DNA of 64,000 bases from Nonomuraea typhae (lineage in GTDB: Bacteria; Actinomycetota; Actinomycetes; Streptosporangiales; Streptosporangiaceae), in NCBI RefSeq assembly GCF_009760925.1, contig NZ_VRLV01000005.1:620001-684000 (forward strand). The letters run 5' to 3'. The notes under the pieces were generated by a model. That model was not told where the DNA came from, searched no databases, and saw nothing but the letters and a program-made list of their open reading frames with translations. Made by a program: the position numbers and the translations under genes. This document shows, piece by piece, positions 34,801 to 42,556 of this stretch. Every line of letters begins with the position of its first letter. Positions within the stretch are counted from its first letter, which is position 1.

Positions 34801-35200
34801 CACGCTCACCGACGGCGTGCTGACCTGGCTGGTGCTGGAATGGCGGGTCAACCTGTTCGGCACGACCAGCCAGAAGGTCTTCCAGCAGTGGATCGGCGTC
34901 AACGGCTCCGAGGACATCTCCTTCACCTACGACCCGGCCAACCTGCCCGGCAACCCGCCGGCCGGCTTCGGCCTGACCGTGGGCGCGGAGAACGACGAGG
35001 GTACGGCCGGCGGCCAGATCACCGGTCCGCCGACGACCGACCTCCGGGTCACCAGCACCCCGGGCGCCCCCGGCGGCAGCCTGACCTATTCGCTGCGGGT
35101 GCGCGGCGTCGCCAACGGCGTCGGCTCGGTCACGACCGCCACGTCGACTCCGCAGGTGCGGGGCATCACCGTCGAGGTCGACAAGATAACCGTCCAGTAA
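31862..35200 (+). CDS. Secreted S8 (subtilisin/cucumisin-like) serine protease
   Basis: The 1112-residue preproprotein has a signal peptide (to about residue 36, ending AFA-D), an I9-type propeptide (about 75-175), and a subtilase domain with Asp219 (GILDSGAW), His298 (NGHGTHTA) and Ser615 (GTSMSSPH). A protease-associated (PA) domain is inserted around 440-535. The region after about 690 contains beta-sandwich domains. The enzyme digests extracellular protein. GTG 31862 is chosen because GGAGG lies 7 nt upstream and the signal peptide starts there. Expression is probably controlled by the structured leader. A 14-bp hairpin follows. Confidence 0.95.
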   Translation: MSSNPRLSVTRRLAVGTAALALVLTATPPAFADPPADKAKWKVTPLTGAELVDGDKSASGKLAENDAALINATAAGEVSVMVKLDYDALASYRGGLKGLPGTSPSVTGKALDVRSADAKKYGTHIEKMENDFLAALARNVPSAKAGQKLRVVYGGIALRLPANQAKNLLKLPGVAAVQSDAPEKMLTDSSPAFIGAPAIYKQLGGAPSSGKGVNVGILDSGAWPEHPSFADPGNLPAPGPTKDGTPRICDFGDNPLTPATDVFACNNKLIGGGPFLDTYNVVIGGEVYPDSARDSNGHGTHTATTSAGGPVANATPLGISRGPIHGIAPAAQVSVYKVCGAEGCFPSDSAQAVGRAILDGVRVINFSISGGTDPYSDPVELAFLDAYAAGVLVAASAGNDGPGAATVNHVSPWVTTVAASTQTRTFRSTVTLKGAGTATATVSGSTVTAGVPTPAPVVLASAPPYSNALCTTPAPPGLFAGKVVACERGPNRVLKGFNVKQGGAVGMLLYNSSPLDIMTDNHWLPTVHLDKPDGDALLAFLAANPGTTATWAQGAKTTWQGDAITTFSSRGPGGDFLKPDVTAPGLHILAGHTPTPESPLEGPPGNLYQVIAGTSMSSPHVAGAAALVFALNPSFTPGQVKSALETTATTKVTKQDRTTPADPFDFGGGRIDLAKAGDPGITLDETAANFVAAETDVLNRIDLNLPSVNAPTMPGVITAKRKLTNVTNRTLTFTATGKTVNGATIAVVPPLVVVPRGGSTTVNIVIAAPELAEGQYFGQVNFKQVGGSRELHLPVAFVRKEGNVPVEQTCAPAAIPRNTGESVCTVNVQNNTLEDAEVTALTTVDRSKLRVNGVTGATQVGDHSATTKQTLAARQPDRPGIAPGASPAGYLPLDLFGVTPVPIGDEQALNFTVPPYVFAGKSYNRIGVTSNGYAVVGGTTGSEDITFQPQNLPDPARPNNVLASYWTDLDGTGAPGIYAATLTDGVLTWLVLEWRVNLFGTTSQKVFQQWIGVNGSEDISFTYDPANLPGNPPAGFGLTVGAENDEGTAGGQITGPPTTDLRVTSTPGAPGGSLTYSLRVRGVANGVGSVTTATSTPQVRGITVEVDKITVQ

Positions 35201-35205
35201 CCGCC

Positions 35206-35436
35206 CTATGAGGGGCCCGGCCGCGTGCCGGGCCCCTCATCCATGTGCTCGGGCTTGTCGCGGCGCACCCAGAGCACGCCGGGGAGCCCGGCCACGTCGA
35301 GGCCCGGGTCGTCGGCGACCACGACCACTTGGCCGGGCCGCAGTTCCCTGAGCACCCGCAGCCCTTCTCCGAGCGCCGCCCGGAACTCCTTCACGGGCAC
35401 GGCGATCCCGACGATGTAGGCAACTCTGCGCGCCAC
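35206..35436 (-). CDS. Small hypothetical protein
   Basis: The 76-residue reading frame encodes an alternating hydrophobic/helical protein (RVAYIVGIAVPVKEFRAALG; GQVVVVADDPG; GVLWVRRD), which looks like a real globular domain rather than a shadow. I recognise no family. GTG 35436 has TACGCT 6 nt upstream (35448-35443), fitting leaderless translation. Oddly, its last dozen codons run through the perfect terminator hairpin of the S8 protease gene, ending in TRPGPS. Confidence 0.5.
   Translation of the reverse strand: MARRVAYIVGIAVPVKEFRAALGEGLRVLRELRPGQVVVVADDPGLDVAGLPGVLWVRRDKPEHMDEGPGTRPGPS
35208..35240. terminator. Terminator hairpin after the S8 protease
   Basis: ATGAGGGGCCCGGC (35208-35221) and GCCGGGCCCCTCAT (35227-35240) form a perfect 14-bp stem with a 5-nt loop, 7 bp after the protease stop. 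Confidence 0.85.
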
Positions 35437-35442
35437 TTGCGG

Positions 35443-35487
35443 AGCGTATCACTCCGGTCTAAAGTCCTAACCGGAGCGCGACGCTCC
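35443..35487. promoter_or_regulatory. Divergent promoter region with two inverted repeats
   Basis: CTCCGGT (35452-35458) and ACCGGAG (35470-35476) are perfect inverted repeats 11 bp apart. GGAGCG (35473-35478) and CGCTCC (35482-35487) form a second, overlapping repeat. The -10 of the minus-strand small gene (TACGCT, 35448-35443) abuts the first. One or both may be operators for the divergent pair. Confidence 0.4.
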
Positions 35488-35507
35488 GATTAAGGAGATG
35501 ATGAGTC

Positions 35508-35894
35508 ATGAGCGCAGAAGCCGCCATCCGCCAGTTGGTCGAGGACGCCTCGCGTCACCAGAACGACCCCGAGCCCTTCCTGGCCCTGCACGCCGGCGAC
35601 GCCAGCATCGTGAACTTCGGCGGACGCCGGGTGCTGGGCAGGGACGCCATCGGGCAGGCCATGCGGGCGGCGCTGGCCACGCCGCTGGCCCAGGTGCGCA
35701 CCACGGTCGAGGTGACCGACATCCGGTTCGTCCGTCCGGACGTGGCGGTCGTGGGCGTGAAGAAGTTCGTGCACGACGAGAGAGAGTCGGACGACTCCTT
35801 CCACGCCACCGAGGGCTGGCTGACCTACGTGGTGGCCGAGGACGGCGAGGGGTGGCGGATCGTCTCGGCGCAGACCACGCCCGTCCTCACGTGA
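35508..35894 (+). CDS. SgcJ/EcaC-type NTF2-like protein
   Basis: The 128-residue protein has the NTF2-like/DUF4440 pattern: AAIRQLVEDASRHQNDPEPFLALHAGDASIVNFGG and the C-terminal strand GWRIVSAQTTPVL. Such proteins are single-domain enzymes or binding proteins of unknown substrate. AAGGAG upstream of ATG sets the start. Its 3' end overlaps the convergent Lrp gene by 8 bp. Confidence 0.85.
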   Translation: MSAEAAIRQLVEDASRHQNDPEPFLALHAGDASIVNFGGRRVLGRDAIGQAMRAALATPLAQVRTTVEVTDIRFVRPDVAVVGVKKFVHDERESDDSFHATEGWLTYVVAEDGEGWRIVSAQTTPVLT

Positions 35895-36354
35895 AACCCC
35901 TGCGCGGGGCGCGGACGGTGTCACGGGTCCAGGAGCCCAGGACCATGAGGGTCTTGGTGCCCGTGACGTTGCCCGTCCTGCGCAGCCCGTCGATGATCTG
36001 CTGCAGGTGGTCGAGGTCGCGCACCCGGATGTGGATGAGCGCGTCGGGGTCGCCGGCGATGGTGAAGACCGCCTGGATCTCCGGGACGGCGGTGGTCGAG
36101 CGGAGGATCTCGCTGACCGGGGTGGCGCCCGAATACCTGACCTCGGTGAACGCCTCGATGGCCCAGCCGAGCTTGGCGTAGTCCACCTGCACGGTGAACC
36201 CGGTGATCACGCCGCTCTCGCGCAGCCGGTCCACCCGGCGCTTCACGGCGGCCACGGAAAGGCCCACGTCGCCGGCCATCTCGGAGAACGTCCGTCGGCC
36301 GTCCTCGCGCAGCAGGCGCAGCAGCCGGTGGTCTATTTCGTCGATCTCGGTCAC
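35887..36354 (-). CDS. Lrp/AsnC-family regulator
   Basis: The 155-residue protein has the N-terminal HTH (IDHRLLRLLREDGRRTFSEMAGDVGLSVAAVKRRVDRL) and the C-terminal RAM ligand domain (VFTIAGDPDALIHIRVRDLDHLQQII). It reads opposite the indolepyruvate oxidoreductase, 121 bp away; Lrp proteins often control such amino-acid/2-oxoacid genes in response to the amino acid. GTG 36354 follows a GAGGAG. A 15-bp palindrome in the intergenic region is a plausible binding site. Confidence 0.92.
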   Translation of the reverse strand: MTEIDEIDHRLLRLLREDGRRTFSEMAGDVGLSVAAVKRRVDRLRESGVITGFTVQVDYAKLGWAIEAFTEVRYSGATPVSEILRSTTAVPEIQAVFTIAGDPDALIHIRVRDLDHLQQIIDGLRRTGNVTGTKTLMVLGSWTRDTVRAPRRGFT

Positions 36355-36397
36355 GGGTGCTCCTCACGCAAACCAGCCTTCACGAGAAGCCCGGCGT

Positions 36398-36412
36398 CGC
36401 AAACAATTTGCG
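36398..36412. promoter_or_regulatory. Lrp-type operator candidate
   Basis: CGCAAA-CAA-TTTGCG (36398-36412) is a perfect 15-bp palindrome with an A/T-rich centre, the style of AsnC/Lrp sites. A further CGCAAA half-site lies at 36367-36372. It sits between the Lrp gene and the oxidoreductase operon. Confidence 0.55.
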
Positions 36413-36475
36413 TCTTTATCGCATTATGTCGCCCAATGCTTGTGCAAGTGGCATGTGAATTGCTGCACTCTTCCC

Positions 36476-39400
36476 ATGGTGACGCTGGACGACAAGTACA
36501 CGGCTCGCGACGGGCGCGTGCTCCTCTCGGGCATCCAGGCACTGGTCCGGCTCACGCTGGAACAGCGCCGCAGTGACGAGGAGCGCGGCCTCGACACCCG
36601 CGTCTTCGTCTCCGGCTACCAGGGCTCGCCCCTGGGCGGAGTCGACCTCGAGATGGCCCGCGCCGCCCGGCACCTCGACCCCGTCGGCGTCGTCTTCCAG
36701 CCCGGGCTCAACGAGGAGCTCGCCGCCACCGCCGTCGCCGGCACCCAGCTGCTCCACGCCGCGCCCGGCCGCCGCCACGACGGCGTCACCGGCTTCTGGT
36801 ACGGCAAGAACCCCGGCCTCGACCGCGCCGCCGACGCCATCCGGCACGCCAACGTCGCCGGCACCGCGGCCAAGGGCGGCGCCGTCGCCTGGATCGGCGA
36901 CGACCCGGGCAGCAAGTCGTCCACCGTGCCCAGCTCGTGCGAGCCGATGTGCCAGAGCCTGTGCATGCCGCTGCTGGCGCCCGGCAGCGTCGCCGAGATC
37001 GTCGAGTTCGGCCTGCACGCCGTGGCCATGTCCCGCGCCAGCGGCCTCTGGGTCGGGCTGAAGATCGTCGCCGACGTGGCCGACGCCTCCGCCACCGTGG
37101 ACCTGGGCACGCTGCGCCCGGCGGTGCCCGCCGCCGAGCGCGCCGACACCCCGCCGCCCACGCTGGTCGGCCCCGCCTCGCTCGACGCCGAATACGACCT
37201 GCTCACCCGCCGCCTCGACCTGGCCCGCGCCTACGCCCGCGCCGCCGGGCTCAACCGCGTCGTCTTCGACGCCTCCTCGGCCCGCCTCGGCATCGTCGCC
37301 TCGGGTACGGCTCTCGCCGCCGTCCAGCGCGCCCTGGCCGACTGCTCCGCGGACCCCGAAGACCTGGGCATCCGGCTCATCCGCATCGGCATGCCGTACC
37401 CCTTGGACCGCGACGAGCTCCTGGGCATGCTCGACGGCCTGGAGGAGGTGCTGGTCGTCGAGGACAAGGTGCCGTTCCTGGAGAACCACCTGAAGGCCGT
37501 GCTGTACGGCAGCGGGCAGGCGCCCAAGGTGCGCGGCCTGCTGCCGCTGCGGGGGACGGTCGGCGCCGCCGACGTGGCCAAGGCGCTCGGGATCGGCGCC
37601 GGGGCCGCGTCCGCGCGCAAGCCGCGCATGCTGCCGCTGGTCGCCGCCCGCACGCCGTACTTCTGCTCGGGCTGCCCGCACAACATCTCCACCCGCACCG
37701 ACGACAGCACGCTGGTCGGCGTCGGCATCGGCTGTCACGCCATGATCGCGCTGGACGGCGACGGCCGCGGCACCCAGCTCGGCCTCACCCAGATGGGCGG
37801 CGAAGGCGCCCAGTGGATCGGGCTGGCGCCCTTCACCGACGACCGCCACTTCGTGCAGAACCTCGGCGACGGCACCTTCCACCACTCCGGCTCCCTGGCG
37901 ATCCGGGCCGCGGTGGCCGCCGGGGTGTCCATGACGTACAAGCTGCTCTACAACGACGCCGTCGCCATGACCGGCGGCCAGCGCGCCGAGGGCCGCCTGG
38001 GCATCCCCGAGCTCACCCGCTGGCTGGCCATCGAGGGCGTGCGCCGCGTGGTGATCACCACCGCCGACCCCGCCGCCTACCGGGGGGTGCGCCTCGATCC
38101 GATCGCGTCGGTACGGCACCGCGACGCCTTCGCCGACACCGAGCGCGAACTGGCCGCTCTCGACGGGGTGACCGTGCTGATCCACGACGACCGGTGCGCC
38201 GCCGAGGAACGCAGGCTCCGCAAGCGCGGCAAACTGCCCACCCCGGCGGAGCTGGTCGTCATCAACGAACGGGTCTGCGAAGGATGCGGCGACTGCGGGG
38301 ACAAGTCCACGTGCCTGTCCGTCCAGCCGGTGGAGACCGAGTTCGGGCGCAAGACCCGTATCCACCAGCCGTCGTGCAACTCCGACCTGAGCTGCCTCAA
38401 GGGTGACTGCCCCTCGTTCCTGCTGGTCGAGCCCGGCCCGCGCAAGCGCAAGCCGCTGCCCGCGCCGCCCGCCGGCCTGCCCGAGCCCGTACGCCGCTTC
38501 ACCGGCGCCGTCACGCTGCGCATGCCCGGCATCGGCGGCACCGGCGTCGTCACCGTCTCCCAGATCATCCAGATGGCCGCCCACCTCGACGGCCGGCACG
38601 CCGCCGGGCTCGAGCAGACCGGCCTCGCCCAGAAGGGCGGACCGGTCATCAGCGACGTGCGCATCTCGCCCGAGCCCATCACCGGCGCGGTCAAGGCCAC
38701 CAAGGCCGACGTCCTGATCGGCTTCGACCTGCTCGGCGCCGCCGCGGACGGCAACCTCGGGGTGCTGGCCGCCGACCGGACCGTCGCGGTCGTCAACACC
38801 GCGCTCGTCCCCACCGCCGAGATGGTCACCGGCCGGGCCGCGCTCCCGGGCGCGCAGGCCGCGCTGGAGCGCATCGAGTCCGTCACGCACGACAACCTGT
38901 ACCTCGACGCCCAGACGCTGTCGGAAGAGCTCTTCGGCGACCACATGCCCGCCAACATGCTGCTCATCGGCGCCGCCTACCAGCACGGCTGCATCCCGAT
39001 CGGCGCCGAGGCCATCGAGGAGGCGATCCGCCTCAACGGCGCGGCCGTCGAGAAGAACCTCGCCGCCTTCGCCCACGGCCGCGCCGCCGCGCTGCACCGG
39101 CCCGCCGAGGAGAAGCCCAAGACGTTCGCCGAGATCGTCGACCTGCGCACCGGCGACCTGGCCGCCTACCAGAACGCCGACTACGCGCGCACCTACGCCG
39201 ACGACGTGCGGCAGGTGGCCGAGCTGGCCGCCGACGAGAGCGTCGCCGTCGCCTACGCCAAGGGCCTGTACAAGCTCATGGCCTACAAGGACGAGTACGA
39301 GGTGGCCCGTCTCCACCTGGAGCAGGAGTTCGACCCGGCGGACAAGGTCGCGGTCCTGCTGCACCCGCCGGTCCTGCGCGCCCTGGGCATGAAGCGGAAG

Positions 39401-39691
39401 ATCAAGCTCCGCCGTACCGCCAAGCCGGTCTTCCGCACGCTGCGTGCCGCCCGGTTCCTGCGGGGGACCGCCCTGGACCCCTTCGGTTACGCTCATGTCC
39501 GCCGGGTCGAGCGGGAGCTCATCCACGAATACCGCACCCTGGTGCGCCAGGCCCTCGCCGCGGGCACGTCATCCGAAGCGGTCGCCGACATCGCCGCGCT
39601 GCCTGACATGATCCGCGGGTACGAGGACATCAAGCTCGCCCGGGTCGCGGAATTCCGTGAGCGCGCCCGCAAGGTCCTGGCCGGACTCTGA
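36476..39691 (+). CDS. Fused indolepyruvate ferredoxin oxidoreductase
   Basis: The 1071-residue enzyme joins the alpha-type and gamma-type subunits of IOR. It decarboxylates aryl- or branched 2-oxoacids from amino-acid transamination to acyl-CoA with thiamine diphosphate and ferredoxin. Seen: an N-terminal pyrimidine-binding domain (GYQGSPLGGVD), a TPP domain (SGCPHNIS, GIGCHAM, NLGDGTFHHSGSL), a cysteine region CEGCGDCGDKSTC with later CNSDLSCLKGDC for Fe-S binding, and a gamma domain (MPGIGGTGVVTVSQII, LEQTGLAQKGGPVISDVRIS). ATG 36476 lies just before the conserved start. The following acyl-CoA dehydrogenase probably forms an operon with it. Confidence 0.93.
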   Translation: MVTLDDKYTARDGRVLLSGIQALVRLTLEQRRSDEERGLDTRVFVSGYQGSPLGGVDLEMARAARHLDPVGVVFQPGLNEELAATAVAGTQLLHAAPGRRHDGVTGFWYGKNPGLDRAADAIRHANVAGTAAKGGAVAWIGDDPGSKSSTVPSSCEPMCQSLCMPLLAPGSVAEIVEFGLHAVAMSRASGLWVGLKIVADVADASATVDLGTLRPAVPAAERADTPPPTLVGPASLDAEYDLLTRRLDLARAYARAAGLNRVVFDASSARLGIVASGTALAAVQRALADCSADPEDLGIRLIRIGMPYPLDRDELLGMLDGLEEVLVVEDKVPFLENHLKAVLYGSGQAPKVRGLLPLRGTVGAADVAKALGIGAGAASARKPRMLPLVAARTPYFCSGCPHNISTRTDDSTLVGVGIGCHAMIALDGDGRGTQLGLTQMGGEGAQWIGLAPFTDDRHFVQNLGDGTFHHSGSLAIRAAVAAGVSMTYKLLYNDAVAMTGGQRAEGRLGIPELTRWLAIEGVRRVVITTADPAAYRGVRLDPIASVRHRDAFADTERELAALDGVTVLIHDDRCAAEERRLRKRGKLPTPAELVVINERVCEGCGDCGDKSTCLSVQPVETEFGRKTRIHQPSCNSDLSCLKGDCPSFLLVEPGPRKRKPLPAPPAGLPEPVRRFTGAVTLRMPGIGGTGVVTVSQIIQMAAHLDGRHAAGLEQTGLAQKGGPVISDVRISPEPITGAVKATKADVLIGFDLLGAAADGNLGVLAADRTVAVVNTALVPTAEMVTGRAALPGAQAALERIESVTHDNLYLDAQTLSEELFGDHMPANMLLIGAAYQHGCIPIGAEAIEEAIRLNGAAVEKNLAAFAHGRAAALHRPAEEKPKTFAEIVDLRTGDLAAYQNADYARTYADDVRQVAELAADESVAVAYAKGLYKLMAYKDEYEVARLHLEQEFDPADKVAVLLHPPVLRALGMKRKIKLRRTAKPVFRTLRAARFLRGTALDPFGYAHVRRVERELIHEYRTLVRQALAAGTSSEAVADIAALPDMIRGYEDIKLARVAEFRERARKVLAGL

Positions 39692-39705
39692 GATCGGAGA
39701 CACAC

Positions 39706-40839
39706 GTGGCCGTATCCCGCCTCCTGCCCACGCAGGACGCGTACGACCTGCTCGACCTGACCCGCTCGCTGGCCGACAAAGAGTTGCTGAGCCGCGTGGA
39801 GGAGCACGAGCGGGCGGAGACCTACCCAACCGGACTTTTCGCGAAATTGGGTGAGGTGGGGCTTCTGGGGTTGCCCTATGCCGAGGAACTGGGCGGGGGC
39901 GGCCAGCCGTACGAGGTCTATCTGCAGGTCCTGGAGGAGCTCGCCGCACGCTGGGCCGCCGTCGCGGTCGCCGTGAGCGTCCACACGCTCGCCTGCTTCC
40001 CGCTCAAGGAGTACGGCACGCGCGAGCAGATCGACCGGTGGCTGCCCGACATGCTGGCCGGACACCAGATCGGCGGCTACAGCCTCTCCGAGCCCCAGGC
40101 CGGATCCGACGCCGGAGCCCTGACCTGCAAGGCCGAGAAGGTGGAGAACGGCTACCGCATCACCGGCACCAAGGCGTGGATCACGCACGGCGGCATCGCC
40201 GACTTCTATGCGCTGTTCGCCCGCACCGGCGAAGGCAGCCGGGGCATCTCCTGCTTCCTCGCCCCCGGCACCGCCGACGGCCTCACCTTCGGCCGCCCGG
40301 AGGAGAAGATGGGCCTGCACGCCATCCCCACCACCACCGCCCACTGGGACGGCGCCATCCTGCCCGAAGACCGCCTGCTGGGCTCCGAAGGCCAGGGCCT
40401 CCAGATCGCCTTCAGCGCCCTGGACTCCGGCCGCCTGGGCATCGCCGCCTGCGCCACCGGCCTCGCCCAGGCCGCCCTGGACGCCGCCGTGGCCTACGCC
40501 AAGGAACGCACCACCTTCGGCCGCAAGATCATCGATCACCAGGGCCTCGCCTTCGTCCTGGCCGACATGGCCGCCGCCGTGGACTCCGCCCGCGCCACCT
40601 ACCTGGACGCCGCCCGCCGCAAGGACGCCGGCGTGCCGTACGGCCGGCAGGCGTCGGTGGCCAAACTGGTGGCGACGGACGCGGCCATGAAGGTGACCAC
40701 GGACGCGGTGCAGGTGTTCGGTGGGTACGGGTACACGCGGGACTTCCCGGTCGAGCGCTACATGCGCGAAGCCAAGATCATGCAGATCTTCGAAGGCACC
40801 AACCAGATCCAGCGCCTGGTCATCAGCCGCAACCTCTAG
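39706..40839 (+). CDS. Acyl-CoA dehydrogenase
   Basis: The 377-residue flavoenzyme has the ACAD signatures YSLSEPQAGSDAGAL, AWITHGG, KERTTFGRKI and DAVQVFGGYGYTRDFPVERYMREAK, with the catalytic Glu in IFEGTNQIQ. It makes the enoyl-CoA. Lying 14 bp after the 2-oxoacid oxidoreductase, it would take the next step in degradation of branched or aromatic acyl-CoAs. GTG 39706 has a GGAG Shine-Dalgarno. Confidence 0.95.
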   Translation: MAVSRLLPTQDAYDLLDLTRSLADKELLSRVEEHERAETYPTGLFAKLGEVGLLGLPYAEELGGGGQPYEVYLQVLEELAARWAAVAVAVSVHTLACFPLKEYGTREQIDRWLPDMLAGHQIGGYSLSEPQAGSDAGALTCKAEKVENGYRITGTKAWITHGGIADFYALFARTGEGSRGISCFLAPGTADGLTFGRPEEKMGLHAIPTTTAHWDGAILPEDRLLGSEGQGLQIAFSALDSGRLGIAACATGLAQAALDAAVAYAKERTTFGRKIIDHQGLAFVLADMAAAVDSARATYLDAARRKDAGVPYGRQASVAKLVATDAAMKVTTDAVQVFGGYGYTRDFPVERYMREAKIMQIFEGTNQIQRLVISRNL

Positions 40840-40863
40840 CCTCCGTCGCTCTATGTCGCGCAT

Positions 40864-40882
40864 TGACTACACTATGTAGTCA
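40864..40882. promoter_or_regulatory. Palindromic operator over the catalase-like gene's -10 and start
   Basis: TGACTAC (40864-40870) and GTAGTCA (40876-40882) are perfect inverted repeats around ACTAT. The palindrome contains the likely -10 TACACT (40868-40873) and ends on the A of the ATG, so a bound repressor would block a leaderless promoter. Confidence 0.6.
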
Positions 40883-42018
40883 TGCGTCCGATCAGATACT
40901 CGCCCGACGTCGAGCCTCCTGAGCCTGGTTTCGAGGAAAGCCAGCAGGAGGTCATCGACATCATCATGGAGTTCGAGCGGAACTCGGTGCGTGCCGAAGG
41001 CGAGGACCGCGCGGTCCGCTTCGCGCATGCCAAGGCTTATGGCCTGGTCCGCGGCACCTTCGAGATCCTCGACGGCGTCCCGGAGGAGTACGCCCAGGGC
41101 GTCTACGCGCGGCCGGGGATCCACGACCTCGTGGTGCGCTACTCCAACGGCCTGTCGCACCTGGGCGCCGACCGTTCCCTGGGGCACGTGGTCGGCATGG
41201 CGATCAAGGTGTTCGGCGTCGAGGGGGAGACCACGCTGCCCGACGAGCGGCAGAGCCGGACCATGGACTTCAACCTGATCAACGGCCCGGTCTTCTTCTG
41301 CAACACCGCTCGCCACTACCGGTTCCTGGCCAAGGCTTTCATCGATCTGCCCAAGTACCGTTCCGGCGGGAAAAGGGGAGCCCGTCAGCTGTACTACGAC
41401 TGGGTCACCGGCTACGGCGCGCTGGAGCCGGAGGACTGGGCGTGGGAGGAGCTCGGCGCCCTGCTCCGGATCAGCGCGCAGGCGCGCTGGCAGAACCTGC
41501 TGCTGTCGACGTTCTGGTCGATGGCCGCGGTACGGCACGGCGACTACATCGCCAAGCTCCGGGTCCGGCCGACGGAGGCGTCGGCGGAGGCGGTCGAGGT
41601 CCGCGATCTGGATCCGGCGGCTCAGGAGGAGGTGTTCCGGCCCGCGCTCGTGGCCGAGCTGGCCGGGCACGGGGCGGAGTTCGACTTCCAGGTGCAGCTC
41701 TGCACCTCGCTGGAGGAGATGCCGATCGACGATCTCACGGTCGAGTGGCCGGAGGCCCTTTCGCCGTTCGTCACCGTGGCCAGGATCCGGTTCCCGCGCC
41801 AGGACATCGGCGGCGAGGGCAATCTGGCGGCGGCCGACCGCGTCTCGTTCACGCCCTGGCGTTGCCCTGCCGAGCATGTCCCGGTCGGATCCCTGCAACG
41901 CATCCGCAAAGAGGTCTACCGGCGCTCGTCCGTCGAACGCCACGGCCTCAACGGTCAGGTACGGCAGGAGCCGCAGGCCGTCTCCGAGCTATTTCCCAGC
42001 AGCGAGAAAGAAGGATGA
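40882..42018 (+). CDS. Catalase-superfamily haem protein
   Basis: The 378-residue protein belongs to the catalase-related group without full catalase length. It keeps the distal-His segment FAHAKAYGLVRGTFEI, LVVRYSNGLSH, MDFNLINGPVFF, and the C-terminal SFTPWRCPAEHVPVGSLQRIRKEVY typical of catalase-family proteins related to allene oxide synthase. The classical proximal RxxxY motif is not obvious. Possible activities are peroxidase or fatty-acid hydroperoxide conversion. It heads a cluster with a DyP peroxidase and is probably leaderless. Confidence 0.8.
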   Translation: MRPIRYSPDVEPPEPGFEESQQEVIDIIMEFERNSVRAEGEDRAVRFAHAKAYGLVRGTFEILDGVPEEYAQGVYARPGIHDLVVRYSNGLSHLGADRSLGHVVGMAIKVFGVEGETTLPDERQSRTMDFNLINGPVFFCNTARHYRFLAKAFIDLPKYRSGGKRGARQLYYDWVTGYGALEPEDWAWEELGALLRISAQARWQNLLLSTFWSMAAVRHGDYIAKLRVRPTEASAEAVEVRDLDPAAQEEVFRPALVAELAGHGAEFDFQVQLCTSLEEMPIDDLTVEWPEALSPFVTVARIRFPRQDIGGEGNLAAADRVSFTPWRCPAEHVPVGSLQRIRKEVYRRSSVERHGLNGQVRQEPQAVSELFPSSEKEG

Positions 42019-42022
42019 TCTT

Positions 42023-42556
42023 ATGTCCGACTATGTGCCGATCTCGGCGGAGGTTAGTGCCGAGGACATCGCCAAGTGGACCCAGCCGTGCCGCCGCCAG
42101 ACCGACGGCGTGGGCCTGCGGGTCGGCAACAAGGCCGAGTTCACCCTGGTCGCGCCGCTCAAGCCGGGCGGCGCCGCCATCTTCCGCGAACGGGCCAAGA
42201 AGGCCCAGGTCGAGGCCGCCTACTGGGAGGGTCGCCTGGGCACGGTGCACGACCTGCGCGTCGCCCTGATCAACGACGACACGCAGATCCTGTTCGCCGC
42301 CTCCTACAGCGACGAGTTCAAGCCGTACGTCGTGGACGTCATCAAGTTCGCCACCCCGTGGATCGACTACATGTTCACCGACGTGGCCGAGGGCTACCCC
42401 GGTCTGCAGGCGCCGGGCGCACTCGACTACATCGCCAAATACCAGGTGGAGGCCAGCGTCTGGTACGGCTCCAACGAGCAGGCCACCGTACGTGACATCG
42501 CCCGCGGGCAGAAGGCGCTGACCTCCCTCAACGACCTCCTCGACACCATCCAGTGA
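42023..42556 (+). CDS. Hypothetical DyP-associated alpha+beta barrel protein
   Basis: The 177-residue protein sits between the catalase-like and DyP genes. FTLVAPLKPGGAAIFRER, GTVHDLRVALINDDTQILFAASY and a final helix resemble a single ferredoxin-like half-barrel of the kind that builds DyP peroxidases, but haem ligands are absent. I recognise no named family. It could bind a peroxidase substrate or partner the DyP protein. ATG 42023 has a GAAGGA Shine-Dalgarno; its TGA overlaps the DyP ATG by one base. Confidence 0.75.
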   Translation: MSDYVPISAEVSAEDIAKWTQPCRRQTDGVGLRVGNKAEFTLVAPLKPGGAAIFRERAKKAQVEAAYWEGRLGTVHDLRVALINDDTQILFAASYSDEFKPYVVDVIKFATPWIDYMFTDVAEGYPGLQAPGALDYIAKYQVEASVWYGSNEQATVRDIARGQKALTSLNDLLDTIQ

